A DNA stretch of 64,000 nt, taken from Lunularia cruciata. Lineage: Eukaryota; Streptophyta; Marchantiopsida; Lunulariales; Lunulariaceae. The notes under the pieces are model-generated. The model saw nothing but the letters and a program-made list of their open reading frames with translations. It made no database searches and was not told where the DNA came from. Below, one piece after another: positions 36,655-48,972 of the stretch (the stretch's first letter is position 1; each line of letters opens with the position of its first letter). Location: positions 21,457,001-21,521,000 of the forward strand of contig OX419756.1 of the NCBI GenBank assembly GCA_948567375.1, read 5' to 3'. A program made the position numbers and the translations under genes.

Positions 36655-39290
36655 CTTGAGAATTGGGCCATCAAACCATCAAGTTACAATTCTTATAATT
36701 AATATGAACAACATCTCACATTTGGATACATCATCTTTTCATCATTGATAATCATATTCAAGAGAAGGAAATTCAAGTTTGGATACAAGTATGGAAGAAG
36801 AGACCTCCTTGGATGAAGATGAATTTGAATCTAATTCAGATATGTATCCCTTGTGTGCCATGGATATTGTGCCTAAGCTAGTGGTTCTTGAAGGACCTTT
36901 TTAAATCATCATTGATACTCAAAGAGACAGAGAGAAAACTAGTGACACTCAAATATGGTCCAAATATTACGAAGGAAGAAAAGAAAAGATTTGAGTAGAT
37001 TTTTTGCAAGTTCATCTAAGTGTTTGCTTTCTATTACAAGGATTTCAAGGAAGTCAACTTAGAGGAGCATTGGATAGAGGTAGAGACACATACAAGATAT
37101 GTTTGCGAAAAGCACTAACATTAGCACACTAACAACTTTGATTGTGAAGACATGAATTGATAAGCTCAAGGAGGTTAGGTTTATCTTTGAGGTGGAAAAT
37201 TTGGAGTGGGAATTTGGAATTGTAAAGAAGAAGAATGGCAAACTCCAGATATGTATAGATTACAAGAAGCTCAATGGTGTTACCAAGAAGAACTACTATT
37301 CCTTGCCATCCATTGATGAAATCATGGAGAAGGTTGTAGGTCATGAGAGATATAGTTTTGGAGAAATTTATAATAGCCTATAACTTAATTAGGATTACAC
37401 TAGAGCATCAAGAGCTCACTGCATTCAACACACCTTGGAAAACTTATGCTTTCAAGGTTATGCATTTTTTGGGCTTTGTAATGCTCTAGCCACATTTCAA
37501 TGATTTATAAATATGGTGTTTGAATCTTTCATCAAGAAATTTTTGAGAGATTTCATTTGATGACTTTTGTGTCTATAGGAGCAAAGAGGGGCACATTGAG
37601 CATGATCAAGATCTTGCAATGCTTGGATGAGAAAACGTATCACTCAACCCTAGGAACTACAACTTTGGTTATGAAGAAAGTTTACTTTTGAGGCATATCA
37701 TTTCTAGGGATGGAATAGAAGTGGATCTTAAAAAGATGAGTAAAATCTCAAAGCTTCTAATCCTTCAAGCTTGACAAAATTACTTACATCTTGAAGATGA
37801 TAGGTATTATAAGAGCTTCATCTTTTCATTTTCTAACAAGGCATTGTGCATTGATCATTTATATGAAGAAAGGTGATTTTGGAGGACAAGGAGACTCTCA
37901 AAGCTTTTGAAGAGCTCAAGCAATCCCTTGTTATGGCTCCAATTTTGGTTAAACTTGATTGGAGTAAGCCTTCATCTCTTATATTGATACTTCCCATGTA
38001 GCTATAAGATGCACTCTTAGTTAGTTAGATGTAGATGGATATGATCATCTAATAGCTTATACTAGTAGACATACAATTTTAGTAGAAAAGAAATATTCAT
38101 TCACAAAAAGAAAAGATTGGCAATGATTTCAGTCTCAAGAAGTTTCTACACTTGATTGAAGTGAAATCTACAATTGTCATAAATCATAATAGCTTGACAT
38201 ATATCTTCAATTAAGCCTAATGTGGAAATAAGGCTACCAATGTGGATGATACTCTTATCTAAATATGATTACAATATTGAGGATAGACCAAGAAATAAAC
38301 ATACAAATGTTGATTTTGTACCCAATGCTTATGATCATGATGGAGTTAGCCACTTGATGATTTCTTCCTAGATGAGGATCTTATGCCTATCTCAATCACT
38401 CAAGAGATTCCAATAGAGAACAAGGAGATTGTGGAATTTGTTACAAGAGGCAACTATCTAGAAGGGATGCATCTAGAGAGAAGTAAGCCCTTGTAGCTAG
38501 AGCTACATCTTACAAAATAGTGGAGATAATTATTTTTCACCAAGGAGAAAATGATCTAGAGTTATTAATAGAGGAAATAATTTTACAAGAAGCATCACTA
38601 TAGCCATGCTATGATATTTCTCCATCACATATAGATTTACTACATCTTATAAGCCAAACTCAAATGGCTAATCAAAGAGAACCAATCAAACCTTATACAT
38701 GATGTTGGCCAAAGATGAAAAAATAGAAGAGCTAAACATAATTGATACAAGAGAATTCATGTGTTATGTGGAAGTAGAGGATAACCAAGAAGACATCTAT
38801 CAGATATTCTCCATTTCATTTGGTATATAGTATTATTCTACTTTAGCTATTCACCATAATCTTCCTACTTCTCAAAGCATGTATTGGAAATTGAAGAAGT
38901 CACAAGGAGGTGATTCAAAGAAGACAAGGGATGATCACCTCATAAAATTGGAGGAGTCAAGAGTACTTATTATGGCTTGAGTAGAGCAAGCCTAAAAGAA
39001 ACAAAAAGAGAACTATGACAAAAGGTAAAGCAAGAAGAAGGTAGAGAACTTCAAGGAAGGTGATAAGGTAATGGTGTCTTATTCCATTCAATTCAAGAAT
39101 GTGCAAAAGAAGTTTTTGCCTAAGTACTTTGGACCTTTCATAGAAGAGAAAATATGAAGCAATTATACATCTCAAAAAGTTACAAGAGTGAAACTTTGAT
39201 AGGATTAATCATGATAAGTTTAAGTTATATCATAGAAGGTAGAAGAATTTCACTCCAATGAAAAAATGAAATCTTTGTCCAGGATTAAAT
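36655..39290 (+). pseudogene. truncated second copy of the first Gypsy family
   Basis: From TTGAGAATTGGGCCATCAAA (36655) the sequence follows the internal region of the first element from 30711 onward: acidic linker, RT (37192-37383, KKKNGKLQICIDYKKLNGVT), RNase H region near 38100-38330, and integrase remnants near 38590-38990. It is shorter than the first copy (deletions in the RNase H-integrase part) and more decayed. The 5' part, including gag, is missing, and the break abuts the minus-strand fragment. Confidence 0.75.
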
Positions 39291-39850
39291 GTCACACCCA
39301 TTGGTGCATGTATGCTCTATTGGGATATTTAGTTTGGTATAGAAAGTAGTTGAAATATATTATACATATGGTTAACCAAGCTTTGATATTAATCGTGATT
39401 ATTTATAGTTAGTCATAGCCAGATAATTATGACTCTATTTTAGAGGAAGTTGAAAAGATAAGCACCATTATCTTATCTTTTATTGTATTGTGTTTATATT
39501 ATTTTTAGATTTTGACTTTGTTCAGTAAAGAGATGAGAACTCTTGGATCCACAAAGTTTTTTAATTTGGATTTTTCTATAAACTAAGGGTAATCCATATG
39601 AAAGAATACTTGACTTAGTTGTTGAGTCAAGATAAGACCACATGCTTCAGGTATTATTCCCATGAGTTTGGATATTCACTTAGACTTTTGACTTAATATG
39701 ACTCTTTTTCTAATAACTTGAGTTACTTTAATAATTAGTAACCTTAGTAGGTAACTATTTCACAAGTAAATAAACTAGGGGTGAGGAGATATTCCTCATC
39801 TTTTCATTTAAATTATTTTTCTCTCATTAAGTTCTCTAGTAAGAAAATTT
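39291..39850 (+). repeat. LTR of the truncated Gypsy copy
   Basis: Begins TGTCACACCCATTGGTGCAT, directly after the integrase tail as in the intact element, and follows the other two LTRs through the TCTCTCATTAAGTTCTC box, where similarity stops. The last 100 bp or so are lost. This makes three LTRs of the family in the window. Confidence 0.7.
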
Positions 39851-40494
39851 TAATTAATGGTAGTTTGAAAGATAATGCATCTAGTGGTAGAGGAGGCAAA
39901 CAACATTTGTATCTTGCTAGAGGTGATCCAAATTGTAGAAAAACCTAACACTCAAAAGTGAGGCCTAAAGCAAGAGTTCACCAAGGTCCATGCTAAACAA
40001 AAAGGAAGCTCAAAGGAAAGAGAGAATTCCAAGATGGGGTGAAAGAATGCATCCTAGAGTATAAAGTGGTAGAGAAATTCTAGAGAATAGATGGGATGAG
40101 AGGCAAGGAAAGAAGAGTGATGTAGACATAAGGAATGAAAATTCCATTTAAATAGCAAGGATCAAGAATGCACAAGTATTAATGGAGAAGATCCTTGAGA
40201 AACCTTGAATTCTAGAAATTACCAAAGTTGAAATCAATAAACCTCATAAGCCCCAAGCTACCAAGAGATTGCCACCATGGAGTTTTATCTGGGCAACCAA
40301 AGGATGAGAACCCCATATAAGACATCAATTTGCCCATGCATTCTTGAATGAAGTAAAAATGGTCATAAGTAGAGCACACATCAACAATGAGTGAAGTAGT
40401 AGAGCAAGACTTGGATGCTATGGAGAGATCAATAAGAGAAGGTATACCAAATTTAGGGAGGCTAAATAGGTCTCCTCAACCTTTTTCTCTCTTG

Positions 40495-40542
40495 CTTCAA
40501 TTGACTGGACCTATTTAGCTAAATAGGTCTAGTCAATTGAAG
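40495..40542. repeat. 48-bp near-perfect palindrome without spacer
   Basis: Each arm is 24 bp, centred on the 40518/40519 junction (TTTAG-CTAAA), with one mismatch. The left arm begins CTTCAATTGACTGGACC and the right arm ends AGTCAATTGAAG. GGCTAAATAGGTCT also occurs alone 25 bp upstream. Confidence 0.9.
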
Positions 40543-41780
40543 TAGAGTTAGAGGAATCATGAGGTAGAGTTTGACAATCATGAGGTTAGAGTTAGAGTGA
40601 AGCACTGCAATTCCAATATTGGAGTTGCCGTAGAAGAAGAAGCAAAGAGTACCATGATACTTTTAGTAGGAGGTAAGATCTTGACCAAACTTGGGATAGT
40701 TCAAGGAAAGTGCAACATACAAAGACCACAGAGCATTATTAAGAAGATAGGGATTCCTATTAGGAGGTAAGCACCAACTAAGCAAGTATGAAAGGACACT
40801 ACTTCTAAGTGGTACTCCATACATCTCATCCTCATTACTCCCTATCTTCTAAATTATCAAGGATGTGGTATTTACATTAATTACATCCTAATATAAATCC
40901 TCATCCTTGGTTATGCAAATGACTGGAAGGGATGGATGGATAGGTAGGATGCAATTGAAAGGTGGCAATGAAGACAAGCGTACCCACTATAAGTAGTGGA
41001 CTAGGGTGATTGAATTAAATTTACATTTTGGCTATAAGCCAATGAGATACCGGGGTGATGAACCTCTCCTAACCACAACAAGATGCAATTGATTACATGT
41101 AGTGGTAGCATTTGGAGGGAAGATGATATGTCAAGTCTTCCTTAAGTCAATTTGAACTTTGGAATTGAATGTATGCTCTATGCAGACCAAGTCTTGTAAG
41201 AAATCCCTAATTTGGTCTCCACATCAAAGTGCTAGGGAGAAGCCTACCTGGCAGCCCAATAAGCAAGATTGCTAGTAAGAGGAGTAAAGTCAAACATTGT
41301 GAAAAGTTAATATTTAGTTTGGGAAGTAGCTCTAGACCTATTTGGTCAATCCTAGTCAATTTGTGTCGACTTTGGTTTGTTTTATCAAATTGATCCATGG
41401 TCATATTCTGCTTATCTTTGATTGCATTGTGTTCAATCCAATTCATCATCAAGGATTCCTAGTAAGTCAAATTTATTATGGTTGGATTTGTTTAGATTTA
41501 GTCTCTTTTGGATCATTCTTACCTAAAATTGCACCAAAAGAGTACCCATTTTTCCATTAAGGACTTTTCCCCCAAAATCAGCACAAGGTTCTTCTAAGTT
41601 GTCAAGCTCTATAAGTCACCATGTAATTGGAGTTGGAAATCCGGATCCCTACTATTCAATAAATGTAATGACCATGACTTTGGTTTGATGTATTTTTGGA
41701 TGTTATCTTATGTTGTGTGATTGATATATGTCATCCAAGTCAAGTATTGTGTTAGGGTTCATAATAGTATGATATATGCC

Positions 41781-42193
41781 ATCCAAGAATGAGAAGATGA
41801 GAGAGATGGGAGGCAAGTTCAGTCTATATTATAGTCTAGGGTTCATCTTCACATCCAAGTCAAGTATTGTTGTGTGTTCTTTGACAAAGGTTTGGCTAAA
41901 GGATTGTCTAAGAAGATAATCAAGATGAAGAAATTATAGAGAGTGAACCCAAGCTATTTGTGTGTGTTTAAAGGCAAGGTTTGGAGAGTAGAGTAGTCAA
42001 GGAGATGAAGTTCTAGGTGCTCCCTCACTACTTGGTTCAAGGAGGTTCCATTGATCCATGGCATAGAAGGTATGCTCAAAGTTGTAAGACTGAACCTGCA
42101 CCTTAATCTAAAAGCAAACCAGACAAGTCATAGTTCCAAGAATGAGAAGATGAGAAATATTTGAGGCAAGTTCAGTCTATATTATAGTCTGGG
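41781..42193. repeat. direct repeat of about 60 bp, 353 bp apart
   Basis: CCAAGAATGAGAAGATGAGA, then GGCAAGTTCAGTCTATATTA and TAGTCT, occurs at 41781-41842 and 42134-42193. AAGTCAAGTATTGT is also repeated at about 41737 and 41856. Confidence 0.7.
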
Positions 42194-45100
42194 GTCTCCA
42201 AATGACATGCATAGGGTGTGGATGGGAGAATGAGTGAGTCGTAGGATTGTAAAATTGATATGCAGTCCAAGTAGAGCTATGTGAGAGAACTTCAAGTCAT
42301 GGGAGATGTAAGGAAGTTTTTATTAGTGTATATTAGATGATCTAGGCCCATTGGTAGATGCTGGTAATGAAAGAGCAAGAGGAATGGAGCTCTGGTGGCT
42401 CTTATGATTCAATTCAAGGAGGAAAGATTGGCTGCCAACCAACTAGGCAGGTAGAGTGCAAGAAGATCTCATGTGGGTGGTCACTTAAAGCCAACTTGTG
42501 GCTCTAAGCAATCAAAGGACCACTTTACCTTTGTAAGGATGAAGATAATTTGATGAGAATGATCAAAACCATCAAACCTATAGTGAATACGGCTCACAAA
42601 GCCACATGAAGAAACTTGCTCCCTCTTGGGTTCAAAACATTTGTATCATAACCTATGTTATGTGCGTAAATAGAAACTATATTGTATGATAGAAGTTAAT
42701 AAAAATATCTTCCTATTGGTAATAGATCTCATGAGAGCTTCTTGGCTCAAGAGAGTGTTCTTTGGTCTAGGTTTGGAGACAAAAATAGTGGTAACCATAT
42801 TGGATTTGAACTAGGTCCAAGGCTGGTTTGTTTAGGGAGACATTTGTTGTAACAAGATGTAGATCCCTCATGCCAAAACCCATCACCCAATTGAGCTCCA
42901 AGATTAAAATAATCAAGGGAGCAACTTTGTGATGCATTCTTATCCTACCTTAAACACTTATTTCAAGTAGTTGAGGATATTTTCAAAAACTTGACCTCCA
43001 CAATCTCCTATTAGGAATATTCATTTCTTTGATCATCATACTCCAATAAATTTATTTGGGTAATTTTTCAAGGTTTTCCATTCTTACTTGGACATCCTAT
43101 CTATCATTTTGTCTCAATCATTCACAATCTATAGTGTTGAGTCGTCTTCATTGGATGGCATCAATCTCCAATGGTATTGGTTTGTCCAATCATGCTTGAT
43201 TTGTTTGTAGGTTTTGTGAAGGTATGGGTTAAGGCCAAGTTGTAGTAATAAGAGAAATCAAAGTGCTTTGGTGATTGCATGACTTCTTCCAAAAGCCTAT
43301 GGTTTTGCATGGTTACTTCCAATTTAGTGCATGATTTCAACCCTCTCACAAACTAATCAAGAGCTTTGCACTTATGCATCATAGGAATATATATCATTTT
43401 ATATTGGAATTAGATAATGTAAATTCTTACAAAAACATTCTTTGTTAATTCTACCAACCAATCTCTTGCAGCTTGCATAACATTTATTGCTTAGAATCTT
43501 CTTCTTTTTGCATCCTTGAAGTCTTCTTATACTGAGATTGGGGCAAAAAATTGCTATTAAAATTGCTCTACTCAAAATAACCACCATCATATTTCCACTC
43601 ATTGCTCATTGACTTGAAGCCCAAAGAATCTATATAAGACTATCAAAGAGATTTATAGCTTCAAAATAGCTTCAACATTCATAATAAAACAAAAAATTAT
43701 CTACTACACCTTGTAAGCTATTTCCTTCAAATACCTTAAGGTTTGGGAATTGAACTTAGTATTATTCTTTGTGGAAATCTACTCTTTATTTTCTGATGTC
43801 ATGATCATCACAAGTTCTCACTTCCAATGGTTGAATACGATGCTCCATTTGCTACTTCATAGTAATGATAATTTAAGCATTAATGTGTTTGCTAGCTTGA
43901 TTAATACTCTAAAAAAACATTTTTTTATAAATATATATAATTTAATATGTAGATGAAACATATCCACCACTCTCATAAGTCATAGTCTAAACGATTAATG
44001 ATTCATCAAATAAATTGAATTGATTTAGGAACTTTTGGCCAAAGCATACAAGGATGAATTATTGTATATTTTGATAGATTATCAATATAGAAATCTCAAC
44101 AATTGATGGTCCATAGATTTTTCATCTCACTCTCACTCTAATATCAATGCAAGAAGCCAAGAAAAGAAATAATATAATGGAAGATCAAATTGAGAACTCT
44201 CAACTGAAGGAAAAATCCAAATGTTTAAGCTAAGCCTGCAATGTGGTATTGATAGGTGAACTAAGTACAAGACTCAAAAGGAAACTTCCAAAGAAATTTC
44301 CTTCTAGAGTATCTAAGAAGTTACCTCCTTAGAGTGCAAGCTAAATTAACCATTTATTAAACATACAAGCTACTCAATGCTTTCAAAGTTTCAAGAAGCT
44401 TCTTTCCAAGAAGTTTATTGGATCTTTCTAGAGCATTTTTAGAATTCTTAGATATATGTTGTTTCTAACCTCCTTATAGCTATATATATTCTTTTTTTAA
44501 CAAGATATTATTATATTGTGGGTCTTATAGATCAGATTAGGTAGACCTTTGATCAATTGACAATTGAGCTTCATCTTATATGCTTGAGTGTCAAGGTGTC
44601 ACGTGTAAAACATGGTCCCCTTTAGGTTTCTCTCTATACCTCTAGGGTTGTATCTACAAATGGCCAATGTATTCTTTCACTACTTGTAGGATCCAAGGAT
44701 TTTGTCACATGTTGATGTGTTGAGTTTGCTTAGTGAGTGAAATAGTATTTTATTGTTGTTTATGTATGTAATTTCATAGTAGACCATGCAAGGGATTCAC
44801 TAGGCTGATCAATTGTCATGTGAGAAATGTATGTATATTCAAGTGATTGGCCATGTGGATTATGGTCTTGTTTTCATCTAGGAATTTGATGTACATAGAT
44901 GATTAAGCTCCATAGAGAAGGATATGTTTTAGTCTAATGAGTCTAAATTGGTAATAGAAAGCAAGAGTGACTAAGTGGCAAGCTTGATTAGGGAGATGTT
45001 CCATAGCCTTGCTCTATCTATCCCAAAAAATATTCATGTTAAGCTCCAGATTATGCACCAAGTCACTTTTAGGTCTCCATATGGTAGCTTATTTTGGTCA

Positions 45101-45819
45101 TACTTTCATGGCGTTGTAGATGCCCCTAAACCCTAAACCCATCCTATTATCCTCCATGTGCTTCCTTATAGACAGGTTTGGAATTTGACCAGTTATATCA
45201 TTTTGTAGAAGGAGAAGGACCAAAAATTTTGCTCAAGGCATTGGAGGTGGACTTTGGAAGTCCATGTGCCAAAAGGAGGAGTTGTAAAGAGTCCAAAGTG
45301 CAAGAATTTGAGTCCCACCATATTTAGAATAAAATCTTGGATGTTTAGGGGCAATTGAGTGAAGCATTTGGGGAAATGAGCAAAGGGGTTACAATATGGA
45401 GATTAGAAATACAAGATTCAAGCAAGTGATGACCAAGATATGATCAATTGAAGTAAGGAGGTCTAATTCATATGCAAGCAAACACTTTGGAGCATTCCAA
45501 GAATTCCACAAAAGCTTTTTATAGGTTGATAGTAGGTTTTGGGAATAGACAAACTTTTTGGTCATACTAAACTCAAGAAATGATTTTTTTGAGTTTATCT
45601 TAAACCTAATATGATCAAATGAAGTTGAAATAGTTAAAACCAAGGCGTTTGGGTGGAGATTATGATCAGGTTTGGTAATTTGTACCCCAAATAAGTGTCC
45701 ATTTTTTTCTACCAAATTTTTTCATGTTGACTAACCCATATAATTTTCATGGTTCCCATTACTCGATCTTCTTATCATATTTGAGAGTTTTTGATAAAAA
45801 CATCATGTGAGTTCTTGCG

Positions 45820-46283
45820 TGATATCATTGGATCAAAGATATTTGAGTGCATGATTATGAATTTGGTACGTAGATAAACATCTCTATTTATATGATATAG
45901 AGCGTTTGGTTTACTATCTATAGAGTAGATGGTACCTATAGTGTTTTTGGCGGGTTATGTCCTCTATGTATCTCTATTTACCTCTCATTTTGTAATTACT
46001 AAGAAATCAATCTTGGAAATGTATATAATCAAAATGGAAGACAGACCTTTGGTGATATCTTCGGATAAAGATATTTGAGTGAATGATATGGAATTTGGCA
46101 CATAGATAAACATCTCTATTTATCTAATATAAGGGGGTTTGTTTCCTATCTATAGAGTAGATGGTACATCTAGTGTTTTTGGTTAGTTATGTTCTCTCTG
46201 TATCTCTATTTACTTCCCACTTTTTGGTTACTACTAAATCAATCTTGGAAATGAATATAATCAGAATCGAAGAAAGATCTTTT
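45820..46283. repeat. 232-bp tandem repeat, two copies
   Basis: AAAGATATTTGAGTG occurs at 45835 and 46067. The following 200 bp match with scattered differences, including AGATAAACATCTCTATTTAT, CTATCTATAGAGTAGATGGT and AAATCAATCTTGGAAATG. The array lies right at the edge between the CpG-poor block and the CpG-rich gene region. Confidence 0.75.
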
Positions 46284-46360
46284 TCTTATATCGATATTAT
46301 TTTATGTTTAAGAGGGATGGGAATAACCTTTTTATCCTCATGACAGCTTTTTCAAATATT

Positions 46361-46500
46361 ATTGGGACTTATTTTCATTTTCCTTCCCGTGTTTTATCTT
46401 TGTCTTCCCATCCTTCTTGTGATACTTCAAATTGGAGTTTAACTCCATTTTACCTCCTCTGTTTTATCCTTGTCCGACGTGATGGGTGATTCAATCCTCC
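46361..46500 (-). mobile_element. two degenerate copies of the two-hairpin element
   Basis: The first (46361-46425) runs ATTGGGACTT, CATTTTCC, then GTCTTCCCATCCTTCTTGTG. The second (46429-46500) runs ATTGGAGTTTAACTCC (palindrome kept, GGAGTTTAACTCC), CATTTTACCTC, TTTATCCTTGT, GATGGGTGATTCAATCC and GCGATAGCCTTTC. Both are in minus orientation. No target repeats were found. Confidence 0.55.
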
Positions 46501-46771
46501 GCGATAGCCTTTCTAAGGAAGTTTCATATCACTTTGGTACCATCTGACATATGACTTATCAGCGAATCCTGCATGGGACTCCTACTTGTTGCACCGAAGA
46601 GTACCTAATACTGTAGAACTATTTCTTAACGAGAAGTATGGACCTTGACAGTTTAAAATTTACAGTCAATTGCAAGAAATAATACGCATTCTGTACAAAC
46701 TTAATTGAAGGCGAATTGTAGATGGACAGACGCGGGACTGAAAGTACAATCATAAAGCCTATCCTTGACGT
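46501..46771. other. 3' flank of the SRO-like gene
   Basis: CpG-containing DNA without coding potential. It would carry the 3' untranslated region of the minus-strand gene that ends at 46772. Confidence 0.4.
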
Positions 46772-48972
46772 CTACCCTACTTTAATCCTAGTTTTCGGCT
46801 TCGCAGTTATCTTGGCGATCGGTAGTGCATGTTCAACTTTAGTTGGTAAAGTCCCACAGACAACTAGGTCACCATTTGGGTTAGTAGTAACATTGTAAAC
46901 TAGGCATACCACGAATTTCAAGTCATCCCCCTGTCCATAAGGATGCTGACGAAACATTCCCGAATTTCGACAATCGAGGCCATACCACTCATTCGATAAT
47001 TGGTGATACGAAGGAAACGGTTTCAGTCCATTTTTAAGAATCGCGTCAAGATCACTAGCTTTTGCCCCGAGGAATACATGCCTTATGCAACTTCCGGTCT
47101 CCCGTTGTATATGCGTTTCCACATCCTGCTCCCGAGCGAACCTTATGATTCTTAGAAGTTGCCCTGAAGGAAACGAGCAGAACCTGTAAGCACTTCCAAT
47201 CCATACTAAGCACACAACACTAGATTCGTATGAGATATTTTTCCTCTGAACATGCTCCCGCTCTAGATTTGTATACATAAATGAATTTTTACAAAACCAA
47301 ATCCAGATCTGTTTGTGAGTAAAGCTTACCACAACTATCAGGTGCTTTTCGTGCAATCTTTTCAAAGACAGTCAGAAATTGGTCAAACATTCCCTTTCCA
47401 GCATCCTTCAGGTGCACATTAAATTCTACTTCCACTAACTGCAGCTTGAAGAGCTCCAGTTGACTGGCTATTATAATTTTGGTATACTCCAAGCTTACGA
47501 CCTTCCGAAGAGCTTCTTCCATCAAAAACTGCGGTGCAACCAAATGGGATGTAAGTGTGAATAGATCGTCTTGTCCATGTGGACACGTTGGCAACTGACA
47601 ACAGAATCAAATGTTTGATAGGCCTTTAATTAGTAGGCCATAACGAGCTTACTACGAGATTTAGATACTGGTACTCACCGCGCAAACAGAGACTGGTGTC
47701 AGTCTTTTGGTTATCGAGTCCTTTGTTAGCTCTTGATTGCTGAAGTCTGCTGGCAAGCGAGCACTTGGAACCTACGAACAGGATAGCACGCACACACGAC
47801 CATGGACCTACTTAACAACTAGGGAACTTCATACGAGAAGATACTGAATTTTATTTCCTGCATGCAGCATTCTACCTCACTGGAAGCAGCTCCATTCACG
47901 ACCATATCAGAGCTGAAAGGAAGGCATTGAGCTTACAATTCGGATGCCTCTCTTCCGTCCTGTATGAATATTGATCTGTTGCATCTTACTCGGCTTATAA
48001 GCATACTGGGCACCTTCGGGCCACTTTGCTGAGATGATCTTGCCGATATAGACAAGATAATCGGTAGTGTTCCAACTTGACAGAATAAGTCTGACGTGGT
48101 CGTAGTTCTCATACTGATGCCACATCCCTTCATCGTCCTCCCAGTAAACTCCACTTTCTATAGGATCATAACTTGGCTGCTCAGGCCACAAAAGTCACCA
48201 AACTCAGTAATTTTTAGACCATTCCGAAAGGTTGCAACCCCAGAGAGAAGCAACATATATATGACTGTTAGGATTCTATCGATAGAAATTGTAGATCCCT
48301 CAACATCCATCAATTAGCACACGAGGATCCTGAGCGAGGAGTGCGAGTTCGAGTTCGAGTTATGCTTCAAGAAGCTTAGAAAATGCTGTAATTAGTGAGG
48401 ATAGTCAAGAGCAGCTATCACAATCTTATTAAAGCATAGTCAGGAGTGCTTACCGTATGATTGATCTCTGTCAGTGCACAACTCGTGATTCGAATCTCGA
48501 CTTCGGACGTTTTTAGATGTTCTTTGGTCGCCGTCTTGAGGTACAGCAGTTCATGACCGTTACCATCTCTACCTTCTGCACAGCGTAAAGATCCAGTTCT
48601 ATCGCCTAGATCTACTTCGGACTTCCCAGCCGATCGCGCTGTAAAGATTGCATCGGCTTCCAACGGGGAAAAGGACAGCCAGAACCCACCTTCGTCCAGC
48701 CACCAAACACCAACTCCTACAGGTGCAGATATCTTCTCATATTTGCTTAACGAGGGCAAAATCTGATTAATTCTCGTCTTTGTTAGTTCTAGCGGAGGGT
48801 TCAAAACCTCCCCAGGAGTTGAGTCGCTCCGTTCTGACTTAGGTTCATCTTTCACTCCGGAACTTCTATTCATACTCCCCCCAACACTGCTATTGAGAGA
48901 TGACATGAAGTTTGCAAACCCCAAGTAATCCAATTGCAATCTACAATAACAGGGTTTTGGATTTCCAGTCAA
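46772..48972 (-). CDS. WWE and PARP-like domain protein (RCD1/SRO-like), five exons
   Basis: Minus-strand exons 48972-48454, 48176-47937, 47771-47679, 47594-47330 and 47163-46772 join at GT-AG borders (phases 0, 0, 0, 1) into 502 residues. Residues 174-253 form a WWE domain: GVYWEDDEGMWHQYEN, then SKMQQINIHTGRKRGIRI. Residues about 86-165 (VGVWWLDEGGFWLSF) look like a second, diverged WWE domain. Residues about 295-490 resemble a PARP fold: RHVFLGAKASDLDAILKNGL, LKFVVCLVYNVTTN, LVVCGTLPTKVEHALP. The catalytic histidine of HG(T/S) is leucine, as in plant SRO proteins, which bind transcription factors in stress and ROS signalling and lack PARP activity. The RST domain of RCD1 is absent, and a missed 3' exon cannot be excluded. 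The start is uncertain: Met at 48906 follows a good acceptor (TTATTGTAG), so a 5' exon near 49000-49400 is possible. Confidence 0.7.

Larger units (their letters stand above)
39851..45819. other. long gene-free, CpG-poor stretch
   Basis: No gene, RNA or known transposon domain is supported in about 6 kb. It contains a 48-bp palindrome (40495-40542) and a direct repeat of about 60 bp (41781-41842 and 42134-42193), both listed separately. Short frames have no motif. It may be transposon DNA decayed beyond reading by eye. Confidence 0.4.
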
